In this document: piece by piece, positions 1-8,788 of the stretch | Position numbering within the stretch: position 1 is the stretch's first letter | Layout of the letters: each line of letters begins with the position of its first letter | Assembly (NCBI GenBank): GCA_036278715.1 | Contig: DASUKN010000021.1 | Coordinates: 6,339 to 70,338 of the forward strand | Source of the DNA: Udaeobacter sp025935755 | GTDB taxonomy: Bacteria; Verrucomicrobiota; Verrucomicrobiia; Chthoniobacterales; UBA10450 | Direction: 5' to 3' | DNA length: 64,000 nt | Translations under genes and position numbers: made by a program | Notes under the pieces: model-generated | Databases searched by the model: none | Told to the model about the DNA's origin: nothing | Seen by the model: only the letters and a program-made list of their open reading frames with translations

Positions 1-2109
1 ATCGTGCAGGGATTGCATCGTTTTTCGCTGCGCAAGATCGTGGCAACCAGCCCGTTTCTGCGGGCCGAAGTCGATCTACCCCAATCAATCCTTCCATCGC
101 CGAGCAAGGAATGGGAAGCCACCTTCCGGAACTTGCGTGATTCAGCGACGCGCTTGTTCGAGCTGACTCCGGATGCGCCGGAACAGGCGCGCATGATGAT
201 CATGAACATCGAGTATCCCGAGCAGCTCGCGGATTTTCTCGCACCAAACCTCAACATCGATATTGCGCAAAAACAGGCATTACTCGAAGAGCTCGATGTT
301 GAAAAAAGGGTGCGGGCCGTGCAACAACACATCTCGGCACAGCTCGAGATAGCCGGGATCCAGCAGCGATTACAAAAAGATGTCGCGTCGCAATTTTCCG
401 ACGCACAGCGGCGCGCCTATCTCCGTTCACAGCTCAAAGCCATCCAGCATGAACTGGGTGAGACGGACGGCGGCAGCGAGGAACAGGCGCAACAGCTGCG
501 CACGCGTCTGCAGGAAGCGGATCCGCCGGAAGAAGTGATGAAACAGGCGGAGCGCGAATTGAAGCGACTCGATTTTATTCCGCCGGCGAGTCCGGAGTTT
601 TCGGTGATCGTAAGTTATATCGAGATCATTGCCGATCTGCCGTGGAATAAGTTTAGCAAGGACAATCTCGATCTTGATCAGGCGCAGCAAGTGCTCGATC
701 GCGACCACTACGATCTGGAAAAAGTAAAGAAGCGGCTGATCGAATATCTGGCGGTGCGGAAACTCAATCCGCAGGGACACGGCGCGATTCTCTGTTTTCT
801 TGGACCTCCCGGCGTCGGCAAAACCAGTCTGGGCCAATCGATCGCCGATGCGCTCGGCCGCAAATTTGTGCGGATCAGTCTCGGCGGAATGCGCGATGAA
901 GCGGAGATTCGCGGTCACCGCCGCACGTACATCGGGTCGATGCCAGGGCGGATCATTCAAGAATTGCGCCGCTGTGGCACGCGTAATCCCGTGTTCATGC
1001 TCGACGAGATCGACAAAATCGGTGCGGACTTTCGCGGAGATCCTGCCAGTGCATTGCTCGAGGTGCTCGACCCGGCCCAGAATCACGCGTTCGTCGATCG
1101 CTACCTGGATGTCCCATTTGACCTTTCGCAGATCATTTTCATTGGCACAGCAAATTACATCGAAGGGATTCCGGAACCTTTGCGGGACCGGATCGAAGTG
1201 ATCTCGCTTCCCGGTTACACTGAGCGCGAGAAGCTCGAGATCGCCAAACGTTATCTTCTCCCGCGTCAGTTGCAGGAAAACGGACTGAAGCCGGAGCAAT
1301 GCGAGTTCCAGGAGGAGGCGATCCGCGGCGTTATTAATGATTACACCCATGAAGCAGGCGTGCGCGAGCTAGAACGGCAAATCGGTGCGATTTGTCGCGG
1401 TGTTGCCGCGCAGGTTGCGCGGGGAAAAACCGAACATGTAACGGTCACGCCGGAGGTTGTGCGCGAAATGCTCGGCCCTGCGAAATATGTTCGCGAAACG
1501 AAGCTCAAGACGAGCAAACCTGGTGTAGTCACCGGACTCGCTTACACGCCTCAAGGCGGCGAGGTGTTGCACATAGAGGCAACTCGTTACCCCGGCAAAG
1601 GAAACATTACGCTTACCGGACAAATCGGAAACGTCATGAAAGAATCTGTGCAGGCGGCGTTAAGTCTGGTGCGCAGCCGCGACGGCACGATCGGCGTTAA
1701 CGCTGATGATTTTCGAAAGATGGACGTGCACGTGCATGTCCCCGCCGGCGCAGTGCCAAAAGACGGGCCATCGGCAGGGATCGCAATGTTCACGGCGCTG
1801 GCATCACTTTTCAGCGACAGGCCCGTGCGGTCAGATGTTGCGATGACTGGCGAGGTTACTTTGCGTGGCCTTGTCCTGCCGATCGGCGGATTGAAGGAAA
1901 AAAGTCTGGCTGCGATGCGCGCTGGAATTTCCACCATCATCATGCCGAAGCTGAACGAAAAAGATTTGGTCGAGGTTCCGGAGGAAGCGAAACAGAAACT
2001 CAAATTCGTGCTGGTGGACAATGTCGACGAAGTTCTGGCTGCCGCTCTGGAGGAAAGTGGAGCTGCTTCGTCGGGTTCAGCCAACCGGCGTCAGGTTAAT
2101 AGAACCTAA
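1..2109 (+). CDS. lon: ATP-dependent protease Lon, 5'-truncated by window edge
   Basis: Lon is a cytoplasmic AAA+ serine protease that unfolds and degrades damaged and regulatory proteins. The frame is open from base 1, and about 80-90 N-terminal residues of a typical ~780-residue Lon lie outside the window. Counting from base 4, the end of the N-terminal substrate domain and the long helical region come first. The Walker A GPPGVGKT follows at residues 267-274, then the Walker B VFMLDEIDK at 330-338. The C-terminal protease domain carries the catalytic Ser590 in DGPSAG and Lys633 in GLKEK. Their 43-residue spacing is exactly that of E. coli Lon Ser679/Lys722. The gene ends convergent with the minus-strand gene at 2138, leaving only 28 bases between them. 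Identity is certain; only the start is missing. Confidence 0.97.
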   Translation: MVQGLHRFSLRKIVATSPFLRAEVDLPQSILPSPSKEWEATFRNLRDSATRLFELTPDAPEQARMMIMNIEYPEQLADFLAPNLNIDIAQKQALLEELDVEKRVRAVQQHISAQLEIAGIQQRLQKDVASQFSDAQRRAYLRSQLKAIQHELGETDGGSEEQAQQLRTRLQEADPPEEVMKQAERELKRLDFIPPASPEFSVIVSYIEIIADLPWNKFSKDNLDLDQAQQVLDRDHYDLEKVKKRLIEYLAVRKLNPQGHGAILCFLGPPGVGKTSLGQSIADALGRKFVRISLGGMRDEAEIRGHRRTYIGSMPGRIIQELRRCGTRNPVFMLDEIDKIGADFRGDPASALLEVLDPAQNHAFVDRYLDVPFDLSQIIFIGTANYIEGIPEPLRDRIEVISLPGYTEREKLEIAKRYLLPRQLQENGLKPEQCEFQEEAIRGVINDYTHEAGVRELERQIGAICRGVAAQVARGKTEHVTVTPEVVREMLGPAKYVRETKLKTSKPGVVTGLAYTPQGGEVLHIEATRYPGKGNITLTGQIGNVMKESVQAALSLVRSRDGTIGVNADDFRKMDVHVHVPAGAVPKDGPSAGIAMFTALASLFSDRPVRSDVAMTGEVTLRGLVLPIGGLKEKSLAAMRAGISTIIMPKLNEKDLVEVPEEAKQKLKFVLVDNVDEVLAAALEESGAASSGSANRRQVNRT

Positions 2110-2137
2110 CGAGCAAACCATGAAATGGCCTTCGGGC

Positions 2138-2506
2138 TTAGCTCTTGCTTTGCCGCTCCCACACCTGGAAGATTTGGCGACTGCCGGGTTCCGAACCGAA
2201 CTTGGTGGGACGCGGCTCGCCGACCGGAGCGAAACAAACCCTGTAGGTGCCTGCTTCCAGTTCGTAGATACCTAACGAAACCTGGCCATCGGTCGACGTG
2301 GAGTCCATCTCCTTTGGATTTTTGGCCGGGTCGAGCTTGAACGTGCCTGCCCTGGAAGTTGCGTCCTCTGCCAGGCCGGGAAAATGGAACGTGTTACCCT
2401 TGACGACAATCGTCGTTTGTTTCACTTCGTCTTCGGGCAAAGCTTTTCCGTCTTCCATCGCCGAAACGAGATTCCAACTCCCCTGCATTGCATCAAGATC
2501 AGTCAT
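2138..2506 (-). CDS. TIGR03067-type conserved hypothetical protein
   Basis: A 122-residue protein when started at the ATG at 2506, where MTDLDAMQGSWNLV begins. The opening pattern, a short helix followed by (L/M)QGxWxLV, then a GNTF strand, an FKLD strand and a GxYxxxAGTYR segment, is characteristic of the TIGR03067 beta-barrel family common in Planctomycetes and Verrucomicrobia. The function is unknown and a lipocalin-like small-ligand barrel is only a guess. There is no signal peptide at this start. The frame is open a further 36 codons upstream but that part reads as non-conserved. It lies 61 bases downstream of another small minus-strand gene, possibly co-transcribed. Confidence 0.75.
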   Translation of the reverse strand: MTDLDAMQGSWNLVSAMEDGKALPEDEVKQTTIVVKGNTFHFPGLAEDATSRAGTFKLDPAKNPKEMDSTSTDGQVSLGIYELEAGTYRVCFAPVGEPRPTKFGSEPGSRQIFQVWERQSKS

Positions 2507-2567
2507 AATGCCTCGAAAGATTGGACGCCCATATGGGGAATGCAAGGCGGAAACGCACCGCTGAACG

Positions 2568-2972
2568 CTACTTCCATTCCCAGTACTCAGAACGCATATT
2601 ACCCTCTGCATCAACGTGGTACTCGAAAATCACTGCGACCTTGCTCAGTCGGCACAACGACGCAGGTATGGTCTGCAAATAGATTGCCCCTCGATAAGTC
2701 GCTGTCCCGTCCTTGTTCATCGCGCCGACGCCATGGCCGGTCCATGTCGCCATGTCGCCATCCTTGGTCACCATCACTCCTTGTCCTTCGCCGTATTGCG
2801 TCCCGTCCGGACGAACAAGCGTGCAGTACGTTCCGGTATCCTTGATGTCGACACCCGCTATCGAACCAGTCGCCTGGAATGAGCTTTCCATCCTGGGAGC
2901 TCCACCCAGGTTCGGTAACACACGTTGCGCGGTAATTCTGCCCGATATCCCGCCGATTTTCTCGCCTAACAT
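2568..2972 (-). CDS. conserved hypothetical protein (barrel-like)
   Basis: A 134-residue soluble protein without signal peptide or membrane segment. It is rich in alternating hydrophobic residues and glycine, with a GQGVMVTKDGDMATWTGHG segment near residues 63-81 and an acidic, aromatic C terminus ending EYWEWK, which suggests a small beta-barrel. I do not recognise a named family with certainty and assign no function. It is followed 61 bases later by the TIGR03067-type gene on the same strand; both are barrel-like and may form a pair. Codon use looks like that of its neighbours. Confidence 0.65.
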   Translation of the reverse strand: MLGEKIGGISGRITAQRVLPNLGGAPRMESSFQATGSIAGVDIKDTGTYCTLVRPDGTQYGEGQGVMVTKDGDMATWTGHGVGAMNKDGTATYRGAIYLQTIPASLCRLSKVAVIFEYHVDAEGNMRSEYWEWK

Positions 2973-3058
2973 GAAGTCGGTATCCTTTGTTGTTTTCGTA
3001 TCAAGTTCCTGAAGGACCTGATGGCAATTGCCGGTATGTAGATTATTTAGCCGCTTGC

Positions 3059-5290
3059 TTAGTCCAAATCGTATACTTCAACTAAACCAACACCAGTGGT
3101 ATTTCTTACGCCTCGGACAATAGCGGTGTAGTTACCCGGTGACAGGTTCGCGATGATCGCCGACTCGGCTGGCTCGCTCGGAGCGTGACCGCTGTTCTGA
3201 ATGTCGTTCACCTGATCGCCATGGATAATCCCGCCTGCGATCGTCGTCTGCCAGTTATCATTAGAAGCAATCAGTGTTCCGGCTTGATTGTGAAGTTCCA
3301 ATGTCGGATTGGCTAACGCGTCGGCAATCCCGAATTGTATGAGTTCAGGCCCAATGGCGCGAACAATCACCCTCTTTGTTGTACTCCCTTGCACAATGAA
3401 CCCGCCAATCATCACATGCCCGCCGGTTTGCACAAAGCTGCGGGTGCTGATGTTACCAAGAGTTGAACCCGCGCCGGGATTGAAATCGTATACTTCAACC
3501 AGCGCAACTCCAGCGGTGTTGTTTACACCGCGCACAATCGCCGTGTAGTTGCCCGGTTGCAGGTCTGCAATAATTACCGACTCGGTCGCGGCGCTCGGGG
3601 CTAGCCCGCTGTTTTGAATCGCGCCGACCTGATTGCCGGTGATAACTCCGCCGGGGACTGTTGTCTGCCAGTCATCATTCGAAGCAATCAGTGCTCCGGT
3701 TCGGTTGTGAAGCTCCAATGTCGGATTGCCTAACGCGTCCGGAATTCCAAATTGCGTGAGCTCTGGACCAAGCGCACGAATTATGACTCTCTTAGTCCCG
3801 GTTCCCTGCACGATGAAGCCGCCAATCATCACGTGCTCGCCAGTTTGAACAAAGCTGCGGGTACTGATATTGCCGAGATTTATCTGAGCCACCGCTGCTG
3901 TTGGATGGATACGGACATAATAAATGTCTTCCTCGCCATTAAATGTGGCTGCATAGGCAACGCTGGCACCGGTGTTGTCCGAAACGACTGTGATGTAATC
4001 GCCGATTTTTTGTTGGTTTGGGTAACCGATGAAAGGATTAAACGGATTGCTGACTGCGACGTTTGGCGACCAACCGTTTCCGCCGTCTGTGCTGTAGGAA
4101 TAAAAGAGCTGCGAAGTAACGTTGTTCGCTGAGTTACGCATATCGTACCAAACCGCATCGATCCGACCATTCGGCGCAACCGACAAGGTGCCGAACCAGT
4201 GCCATTTCGCGTGGTTAACTGGATCGTCGTTGATCCGACGCGGTACACTGAATGTGCGGCCCGCATCGGTGCTGCGCGCGAACATGACCTCGCTGCCAGT
4301 GGCAAAGCCGGTCGGCTGCACACTGGCGAGGATGTAAACATTGTTATTAGTGCTGGTGCCAGAGCGATCGACGGCGAGATAAACCTGGCCCACCAATCCT
4401 TCCGGATTTATCGGTTCGCCGAAAACGATCTCGCCGCCAAGATTTACCTGTGTGCTTTGGTCGAACGCGGGAATAACGGCACCGTTCTTTGCATTCGTCG
4501 AGCGAACACACCAGATCCGGCCAGTGTCCAGGTTCACGCCGCCAATGAACAGAGTGCCGTTGGAATCGACGTCCAATGTGCCCCATCTCGGTGAGTTCGG
4601 AATATTAATCGGATTCATCCAGCTCAATCCATTGTTGGTGGACCGGGTGAACTGTCTGCCTCCGAAGTTATTTCCGTCCGTGCTCCAGCATTGATACTGA
4701 AACCCGTGCCCGGAGCTGTTGGTCTTATCGATGGTGAACCACTGTTTATCGCCGCCATCCGCCGGTCCCACCATGGTCCAGGATTGACCGCCTGTAATTG
4801 ACCTCCACAAATCAACGAAAAAGTTCTGCAGAAGACTGAGATAGAAGAAACGACCCGCGGTATCGGAGTCCAAAACCGGATCGCTGCGAAAGACATTGTT
4901 TTGCAGGACGCCGGGAGCAATCCATCGCGTGCCGCCGTTTGTCGTGTATGCGAAACCTGCTTCCCGAAAATTCGATGCAACGCTGTCGAACTGCCGCCAC
5001 CCGACACTCATCCTGTTTGGATTGTTAGGATCAACGCAAATCGACGGCTCATTCGCAGCATCGCCAACGATGTTATTGCCGTTCGCGTCGACGTTGACCT
5101 GATAGCTCGTGTACAAACCGAATCGCGAGACGAATGCCGGTGAAATGGCCAGCACTCGTGCGGGCGCTGCTGGCGGGTTGTCGTATTTCTCGAGCGATCC
5201 AGTCGGAAGCGGCTTACGAGCAGGTGTCTGGCCTAAAGCTGCTTGAAGGAGCAGCAGAGAAATTCCTGCGAGCAACCTCAATCGCAACAT
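3059..5290 (-). CDS. secreted Asp-box (sialidase/BNR-like) protein with two C-terminal repeats
   Basis: A 743-residue exported protein. The ATG at 5290 opens directly into a signal peptide (MLRLRLLAGISLLLLQAALG); the frame is open 30 codons further upstream without signal features. Residues about 50-460 resemble an exo-alpha-sialidase/BNR beta-propeller, with Asp-box-like turns such as STDAGRTF and STDGGNGWS. I cannot show a complete sialidase active site, so the enzyme activity is not claimed. The C terminus holds two copies of a ~140-residue module, each starting GNISTRSFVQTG and containing MIGGFIVQG and an LELHN...LIASND(D/N)WQTT segment. Such modules are usual in large secreted verrucomicrobial proteins and may be for surface attachment. 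It is a monocistronic gene by spacing. Confidence 0.8.
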   Translation of the reverse strand: MLRLRLLAGISLLLLQAALGQTPARKPLPTGSLEKYDNPPAAPARVLAISPAFVSRFGLYTSYQVNVDANGNNIVGDAANEPSICVDPNNPNRMSVGWRQFDSVASNFREAGFAYTTNGGTRWIAPGVLQNNVFRSDPVLDSDTAGRFFYLSLLQNFFVDLWRSITGGQSWTMVGPADGGDKQWFTIDKTNSSGHGFQYQCWSTDGNNFGGRQFTRSTNNGLSWMNPINIPNSPRWGTLDVDSNGTLFIGGVNLDTGRIWCVRSTNAKNGAVIPAFDQSTQVNLGGEIVFGEPINPEGLVGQVYLAVDRSGTSTNNNVYILASVQPTGFATGSEVMFARSTDAGRTFSVPRRINDDPVNHAKWHWFGTLSVAPNGRIDAVWYDMRNSANNVTSQLFYSYSTDGGNGWSPNVAVSNPFNPFIGYPNQQKIGDYITVVSDNTGASVAYAATFNGEEDIYYVRIHPTAAVAQINLGNISTRSFVQTGEHVMIGGFIVQGTGTKRVIIRALGPELTQFGIPDALGNPTLELHNRTGALIASNDDWQTTVPGGVITGNQVGAIQNSGLAPSAATESVIIADLQPGNYTAIVRGVNNTAGVALVEVYDFNPGAGSTLGNISTRSFVQTGGHVMIGGFIVQGSTTKRVIVRAIGPELIQFGIADALANPTLELHNQAGTLIASNDNWQTTIAGGIIHGDQVNDIQNSGHAPSEPAESAIIANLSPGNYTAIVRGVRNTTGVGLVEVYDLD
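3062..3890 (-). repeat. two tandem ~420-bp repeats inside the Asp-box protein gene
   Basis: The phrase GTATACTTCAAC occurs at about 3069 and again at about 3489, and the following sequence stays clearly similar, giving a period of 420 bases or 140 codons. The copies encode the paired C-terminal modules of the secreted protein. The divergence between them is mostly synonymous or conservative, which points to an old in-frame duplication that is kept as protein, not a recent slippage event. Confidence 0.8.
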
Positions 5291-5436
5291 CCCAATGGAT
5301 AATACGGGATGCCCTTGCGAAGGTTGCAAAAAAGATGACCGGCGGTCCGCTCCCGTTTCGCCCTGCAAACCGCCGGCCAATCAACCGAAAGAATATCGCG
5401 CCTTAAGCGCTCTGAGTGATCAAGAATGAACGCCGG

Positions 5437-6363
5437 TTAACCTACGTCACCGTGTTCTTGCTCGTAGGCCCGGATTGCAGCCCTGGTCTGCGGCCCCAAG
5501 ACTCCGTCTACGCTGCCGTGATAATAGCCGGCGCGTGAGAGCCGTCGTTGCAGTTCAGCGACTCTGGATTGGCTACCGTTTCCATATTTTCCGTACTGCA
5601 TCTCGGCATTATACCCATTGCCGTTGCCGTATCCATTGCCGTTTCCGTAACCGTAGTAGGGATAGCCGCCGCCGTAATAAGGATCACCGTACCCATAGTA
5701 ACCGTAGCCGTATCCGTACGGGTATCCATAATCCCAGCCCCAGCCGCCAGCCCAGGGACCCCAGCCCCAGCCCCACCACCACGGGAAGCCAAAACTGCCA
5801 ATGAACACAACATTGTTCCTGGGATAGCACCATCTGTTGCCGTTCCACCAACCCCATCTGCCGTTATGATTGCTCCAATTTTTGTTCCAACTCCCGCCGT
5901 GCCAATTATTGCTGCCATGCCAGTTGTTCCGGCCATTTCGGTTCGAGCCGTTAAAATTTCGGCCGGCAACATTTCGTCCATTGAAATTTTGTCCATTGAA
6001 ATTCCGCCCGTTGAAATTGGCGCGATTGAAATTGCGTCCGTTAAAATTGGCTCGATTAAAACTGCGCCCGTTGAAGCTGGCGCCATTGAAGCTGCGGCCG
6101 TTCCACGCTCCAGCGCGGTTGAAGTTTGCAGCACCGTAGCGAGCGCCGCCGGGACCCATCGTTCCGCCGCGATAGAAGCCGCCCGGGCTCATCCCGCCAC
6201 GAGAAAAACCGCCGCCGCCGCCGCGTGACATTCCGCCACCACTGAAGTGACCACCGCCCCCGCCGCGTCCACCACCCCCCCGCTGAGCCTCGCTGGTCAC
6301 CGGCAGAGCAAGCGTTAAAACAAGAAGAGAAATTCCAGAAACGAACAGCTTTGAATTATACAT
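5437..6363 (-). CDS. secreted Gly/Asn/Tyr-rich protein with C-terminal peptidoglycan-binding domain
   Basis: A 308-residue exported protein from the ATG at 6363, with a signal peptide ending near SEAQ. It is built of blocks: a Gly/Arg-rich stretch, then a run of five-residue units of the form xFNxx (SFNGA, SFNGR, NFNRA, NFNGQ), then a Trp/Asn-rich block, then a Gly/Tyr/Pro block. The last ~42 residues form a PG_binding_1 domain (VAELQRRLSRAGYYHGSVDG ... GPQTRAAIRAYE). The last domain should hold the protein on the cell wall. The pentameric units resemble pentapeptide repeats but with Asn instead of Asp/Leu positions, so the fold is uncertain. It is a paralogue of the gene at 6498-7184 by architecture. 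Confidence 0.8.
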   Translation of the reverse strand: MYNSKLFVSGISLLVLTLALPVTSEAQRGGGGRGGGGGHFSGGGMSRGGGGGFSRGGMSPGGFYRGGTMGPGGARYGAANFNRAGAWNGRSFNGASFNGRSFNRANFNGRNFNRANFNGRNFNGQNFNGRNVAGRNFNGSNRNGRNNWHGSNNWHGGSWNKNWSNHNGRWGWWNGNRWCYPRNNVVFIGSFGFPWWWGWGWGPWAGGWGWDYGYPYGYGYGYYGYGDPYYGGGYPYYGYGNGNGYGNGNGYNAEMQYGKYGNGSQSRVAELQRRLSRAGYYHGSVDGVLGPQTRAAIRAYEQEHGDVG

Positions 6364-6432
6364 ATCTGAGTAGGGTTCTGTCGGATTAGACACCGCAGAT
6401 CGCCTAAAGTCGCATTATTTTTTTGTGACAAG

Positions 6433-6475
6433 AGAAAAAAGACCGGCGGCTCGCTTTAGCAGGAAGCCGCCGGTC
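6433..6475 (-). terminator. Rho-independent terminator downstream of the 6498-7184 gene
   Basis: Read on the minus strand, a stem of GACCGGCGGCTT with its complement AGCCGCCGGTC encloses a short loop and is followed by TTTTTTCTCTT. It sits about 20 bases after the stop of the peptidoglycan-binding protein gene, ending that transcript before the next minus-strand gene. Confidence 0.85.
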
Positions 6476-6497
6476 CGAATGCTGGTTGTTGTTGCGA

Positions 6498-7184
6498 TTA
6501 AGAGAGCCCCAAACGATTGAGGAGCCGACCGTCAATCATCCCGTCCACAGCCAGGCCATTTCGGCTTTCAAAAGCCGCGATAGCATTGCGAGTCTGCGGT
6601 CCAACAATTCCGTCAACCGCGCCGCGGTAATAACCGAGCCGACCAAGGCGTTGCTGCACAGCGGCAACCATCGAAGTATTATAGCCGTAGGTTGGCGCAT
6701 AGTAGGAGTAGCTGTTGTAACTATTGTACGGATAACCGCCATAGTACGAGTAGTAGTTGTTGTAACCACCGTACGGGTAACCGCTGTAATATGAGTACGG
6801 GTAGTATCCGCCCGAAATGCCAACGCCCCAATTCGGATAATAGCCGGAGTAGGAGTTGTAGCTGGGGTACGATCGAGCGCCGTAATAGTGGCGGTTGCCA
6901 TCCCCATGGTTGTTATAGTACCGATTGCGGCCGGGATAATAACGTGTCCCGGCATATTGGCGGCCTGCGTAAGAACGAGTGTTGTTACGGGTCCCCGCGT
7001 TGTAGCGAGTGCGGGTGCTGCTGATGCGAGAATTCACGTTTTGATTATGACGCGTCACTTGTGTCGTGTGTGCAGCGGACCGGTTTGACCTCGAAGCTTT
7101 CTTTTCCGGTTTGGCCATTGCCGGCGAGGAGACTAACGCTCCTGCGGCCAAGCAACTTACGAAAATTAACCCTTTGGTTTTCAT
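6498..7184 (-). CDS. secreted Tyr-rich protein with C-terminal peptidoglycan-binding domain
   Basis: A 228-residue protein. The start at 7184 is supported by a strong ribosome-binding site, AGGAGG at 7191-7196 on the minus strand, and by the signal peptide MKTKGLIFVSCLAAGALVSS. The mature part begins basic and Ser/Asn/Arg-rich, then becomes a Tyr/Gly/Ser-rich low-complexity region (YYPYSYYSGYPYGG-like). It ends in a PG_binding_1 domain (VQQRLGRLGYYRGAVDGIVG then TRNAIAAFESRNG). The architecture matches the upstream-lying gene at 5437-6363, and each gene has its own transcription unit. The role is probably wall-associated or envelope structural; no catalytic domain is present. Confidence 0.82.
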   Translation of the reverse strand: MKTKGLIFVSCLAAGALVSSPAMAKPEKKASRSNRSAAHTTQVTRHNQNVNSRISSTRTRYNAGTRNNTRSYAGRQYAGTRYYPGRNRYYNNHGDGNRHYYGARSYPSYNSYSGYYPNWGVGISGGYYPYSYYSGYPYGGYNNYYSYYGGYPYNSYNSYSYYAPTYGYNTSMVAAVQQRLGRLGYYRGAVDGIVGPQTRNAIAAFESRNGLAVDGMIDGRLLNRLGLS

Positions 7185-7336
7185 GCTTTTCCTCCTGTTG
7201 TGATTTCTTCTCCGATTCGTGTTTGCACGGTATCGCGGATGCGTTGCGAGCCGCTCAGCAAGGCTAATCAAAAAAGGATGCGGTGGGTAGTTTTGCTGCT
7301 CGTCAGCTCAGCTACCACGGCTATGATCCGCACCGG

Positions 7337-8614
7337 ATGAAACGGATCGCGATCTTTCTGTTCGCCCTCGTTCAGTATCAACTGATTGATGGCGCGCAGA
7401 TCGAACACAGCACGAGTCCTTCCCGCCAATTCGTTATTTACGGCGCCGATGCGAAAGTGCGCGGCTCGATATCTGGTCTGGCCGAACAGACCAAGAGCAA
7501 TCTTCTCGGATTGTTGCGGCAGCGCGACGACTGGAAGACGCCGGTGGTAATCACCTTGCAACCGCAACAGGCAAACGTTCCGGAACTCCCGCAGGCGGAT
7601 CTGCGCTTCAGTCAGACCGGGTTCGGCATCAAGCTGCAACTCGATCTCACGATTTCCAGAAACGTCGATATTCGATTGGTCGAACGGGAACTGCTCCGGG
7701 CGATTTTGCTCGAAATGATGTATCGAGAACAACCGCACATCACTGTAGGCGCAGTCCTGGTTGAACCACCCGGCTGGTTGATTGACGGCATGCTCGCCCT
7801 TGCTCCAGCGCATGATCGGGGGACGTTGATCGACGCGATCTCCAACAACGAGAAACCGCCGTCGCTGGAGAAATTTCTCGGCCAACGTCCTGGCGCCGTC
7901 GATTCGACGGGTCGCACGCTGTATCGCGCATATTCGTTTGCTTTTGTGCAAATGTTACTGGAGCCAAAACCCGGCGGAAGCCAGTTGGCGAAATATATCG
8001 ATCATTTGTCAGACTCTTCGAACGATCCGCTGCAGGATCTGAAGGCACAATTTCCATTGCTTGCTGGTGACGCTGAGAAAACCTGGCAGGAAGCGTTGAA
8101 TCGCCTGAAAAATTTGCAGCCCTTTCGATTGCTCACCTTTGCGGAGAGCGAGCGGCGCCTGGATGAATTGCTGGCCTTAAGAATTTTCGAACCTAACAAG
8201 CAGGTGAAACAGGCGACGTTGAACGAACTTGCGCAGCACAAACTCTCGGCCGCCGAAAAGCTGGCGCTCGATCAGTTGAAACGCGATTTGATGTTCGTTG
8301 TTCCCCAAATCAATCCCGTGCTGCGACCGATAGGGCGTGAATACCAGGAGATTGTGGCGCTGCTTGTCCGCGGAAAACGCAAAGCCGTACTCAAGCGGCT
8401 CTCGCGTCTGGATTTTACGCGGCAACAGCTCGCCGCGCGCATGAGCGAGATCGACGATTATATGAACTGGTTCGAAGCGACACAAATGAACTCCGGCAGC
8501 GGGAACTTCACTGGTTACCTCAAAGCTGCCGATCAATCACAAGGCCCGGCTCCGCGGCGACACGATCCGCTTTCCGTTTACGTCGATGCGTTGGAGGATC
8601 AGGTCGGAAATTAG
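7337..8614 (+). CDS. exported conserved hypothetical protein
   Basis: A 425-residue protein from the ATG at 7337, which begins with a signal-like MKRIAIFLFALVQYQLIDGA. The frame is open 18 codons upstream but those codons do not read as a signal peptide. The WLIDGMLAL segment near residue 155 and the helical region after it recall gluzincin-like peptidase MA domains. However, the HExxH zinc motif is absent, so if related this is a non-catalytic version. The C-terminal third is helical and rich in Leu, Lys and Arg. Neighbours on the plus strand are the Minf_1886 protein and an M16 protease. I do not recognise a named family. Confidence 0.75.
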   Translation: MKRIAIFLFALVQYQLIDGAQIEHSTSPSRQFVIYGADAKVRGSISGLAEQTKSNLLGLLRQRDDWKTPVVITLQPQQANVPELPQADLRFSQTGFGIKLQLDLTISRNVDIRLVERELLRAILLEMMYREQPHITVGAVLVEPPGWLIDGMLALAPAHDRGTLIDAISNNEKPPSLEKFLGQRPGAVDSTGRTLYRAYSFAFVQMLLEPKPGGSQLAKYIDHLSDSSNDPLQDLKAQFPLLAGDAEKTWQEALNRLKNLQPFRLLTFAESERRLDELLALRIFEPNKQVKQATLNELAQHKLSAAEKLALDQLKRDLMFVVPQINPVLRPIGREYQEIVALLVRGKRKAVLKRLSRLDFTRQQLAARMSEIDDYMNWFEATQMNSGSGNFTGYLKAADQSQGPAPRRHDPLSVYVDALEDQVGN

Positions 8615-8640
8615 TTTTAATATCGTCCTGCGATTGTTGC

Positions 8641-8728
8641 CGCCGCCCTGTTGGGCGGCGCGGACTTCCGTAATCGAAGCGGCTGCCGAGTGGTTAGTAC
8701 GTGACGGCTGGAAAGCCGTCATTCCTTG
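8641..8728. repeat. intergenic palindromic elements (two hairpins)
   Basis: The 174-base gap before the Minf_1886 gene holds two perfect hairpins. CGCCGCCC at 8641-8648 pairs with GGGCGGCG at 8653-8660. GACGGCT at 8703-8709 pairs with AGCCGTC at 8714-8720. The second runs on into GCCGTCATTCCTTGG, whose first 14 bases are the exact inverse complement of CAAGGAATGACGGC at 17131-17144, so these are dispersed repeats rather than a simple terminator. There is no U-run after either hairpin. Confidence 0.65.
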
Positions 8729-8788
8729 GTTGCTCGTTTTCCGTTGCCGATTATCTTAGCCCGCACTTAAAACGCGCGGTTTTTGTAG

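Noticed and set aside
427..1350. A 307-codon open frame antisense to lon
   Set aside because: It is a shadow of the lon coding strand: no family resemblance, no ribosome-binding site, and lon motifs are intact on the plus strand.
5940..6090. Regular ~15-base repeats that could suggest a CRISPR or VNTR locus
   Set aside because: They code for the five-residue xFNxx units without unique spacers; there are no cas genes.
5508..6228. Long open frames on both strands over the Gly/Asn-rich protein gene
   Set aside because: They arise from the repetitive codons (Ala/Thr/Ile runs and Ile/Val/Ala runs). The frame with signal peptide and peptidoglycan-binding domain is the real one.
7268..7951. A 227-codon minus-strand frame over the exported protein gene at 7337
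   Set aside because: No signal peptide or domain. The plus-strand frame is longer, starts with a signal peptide and continues well beyond.
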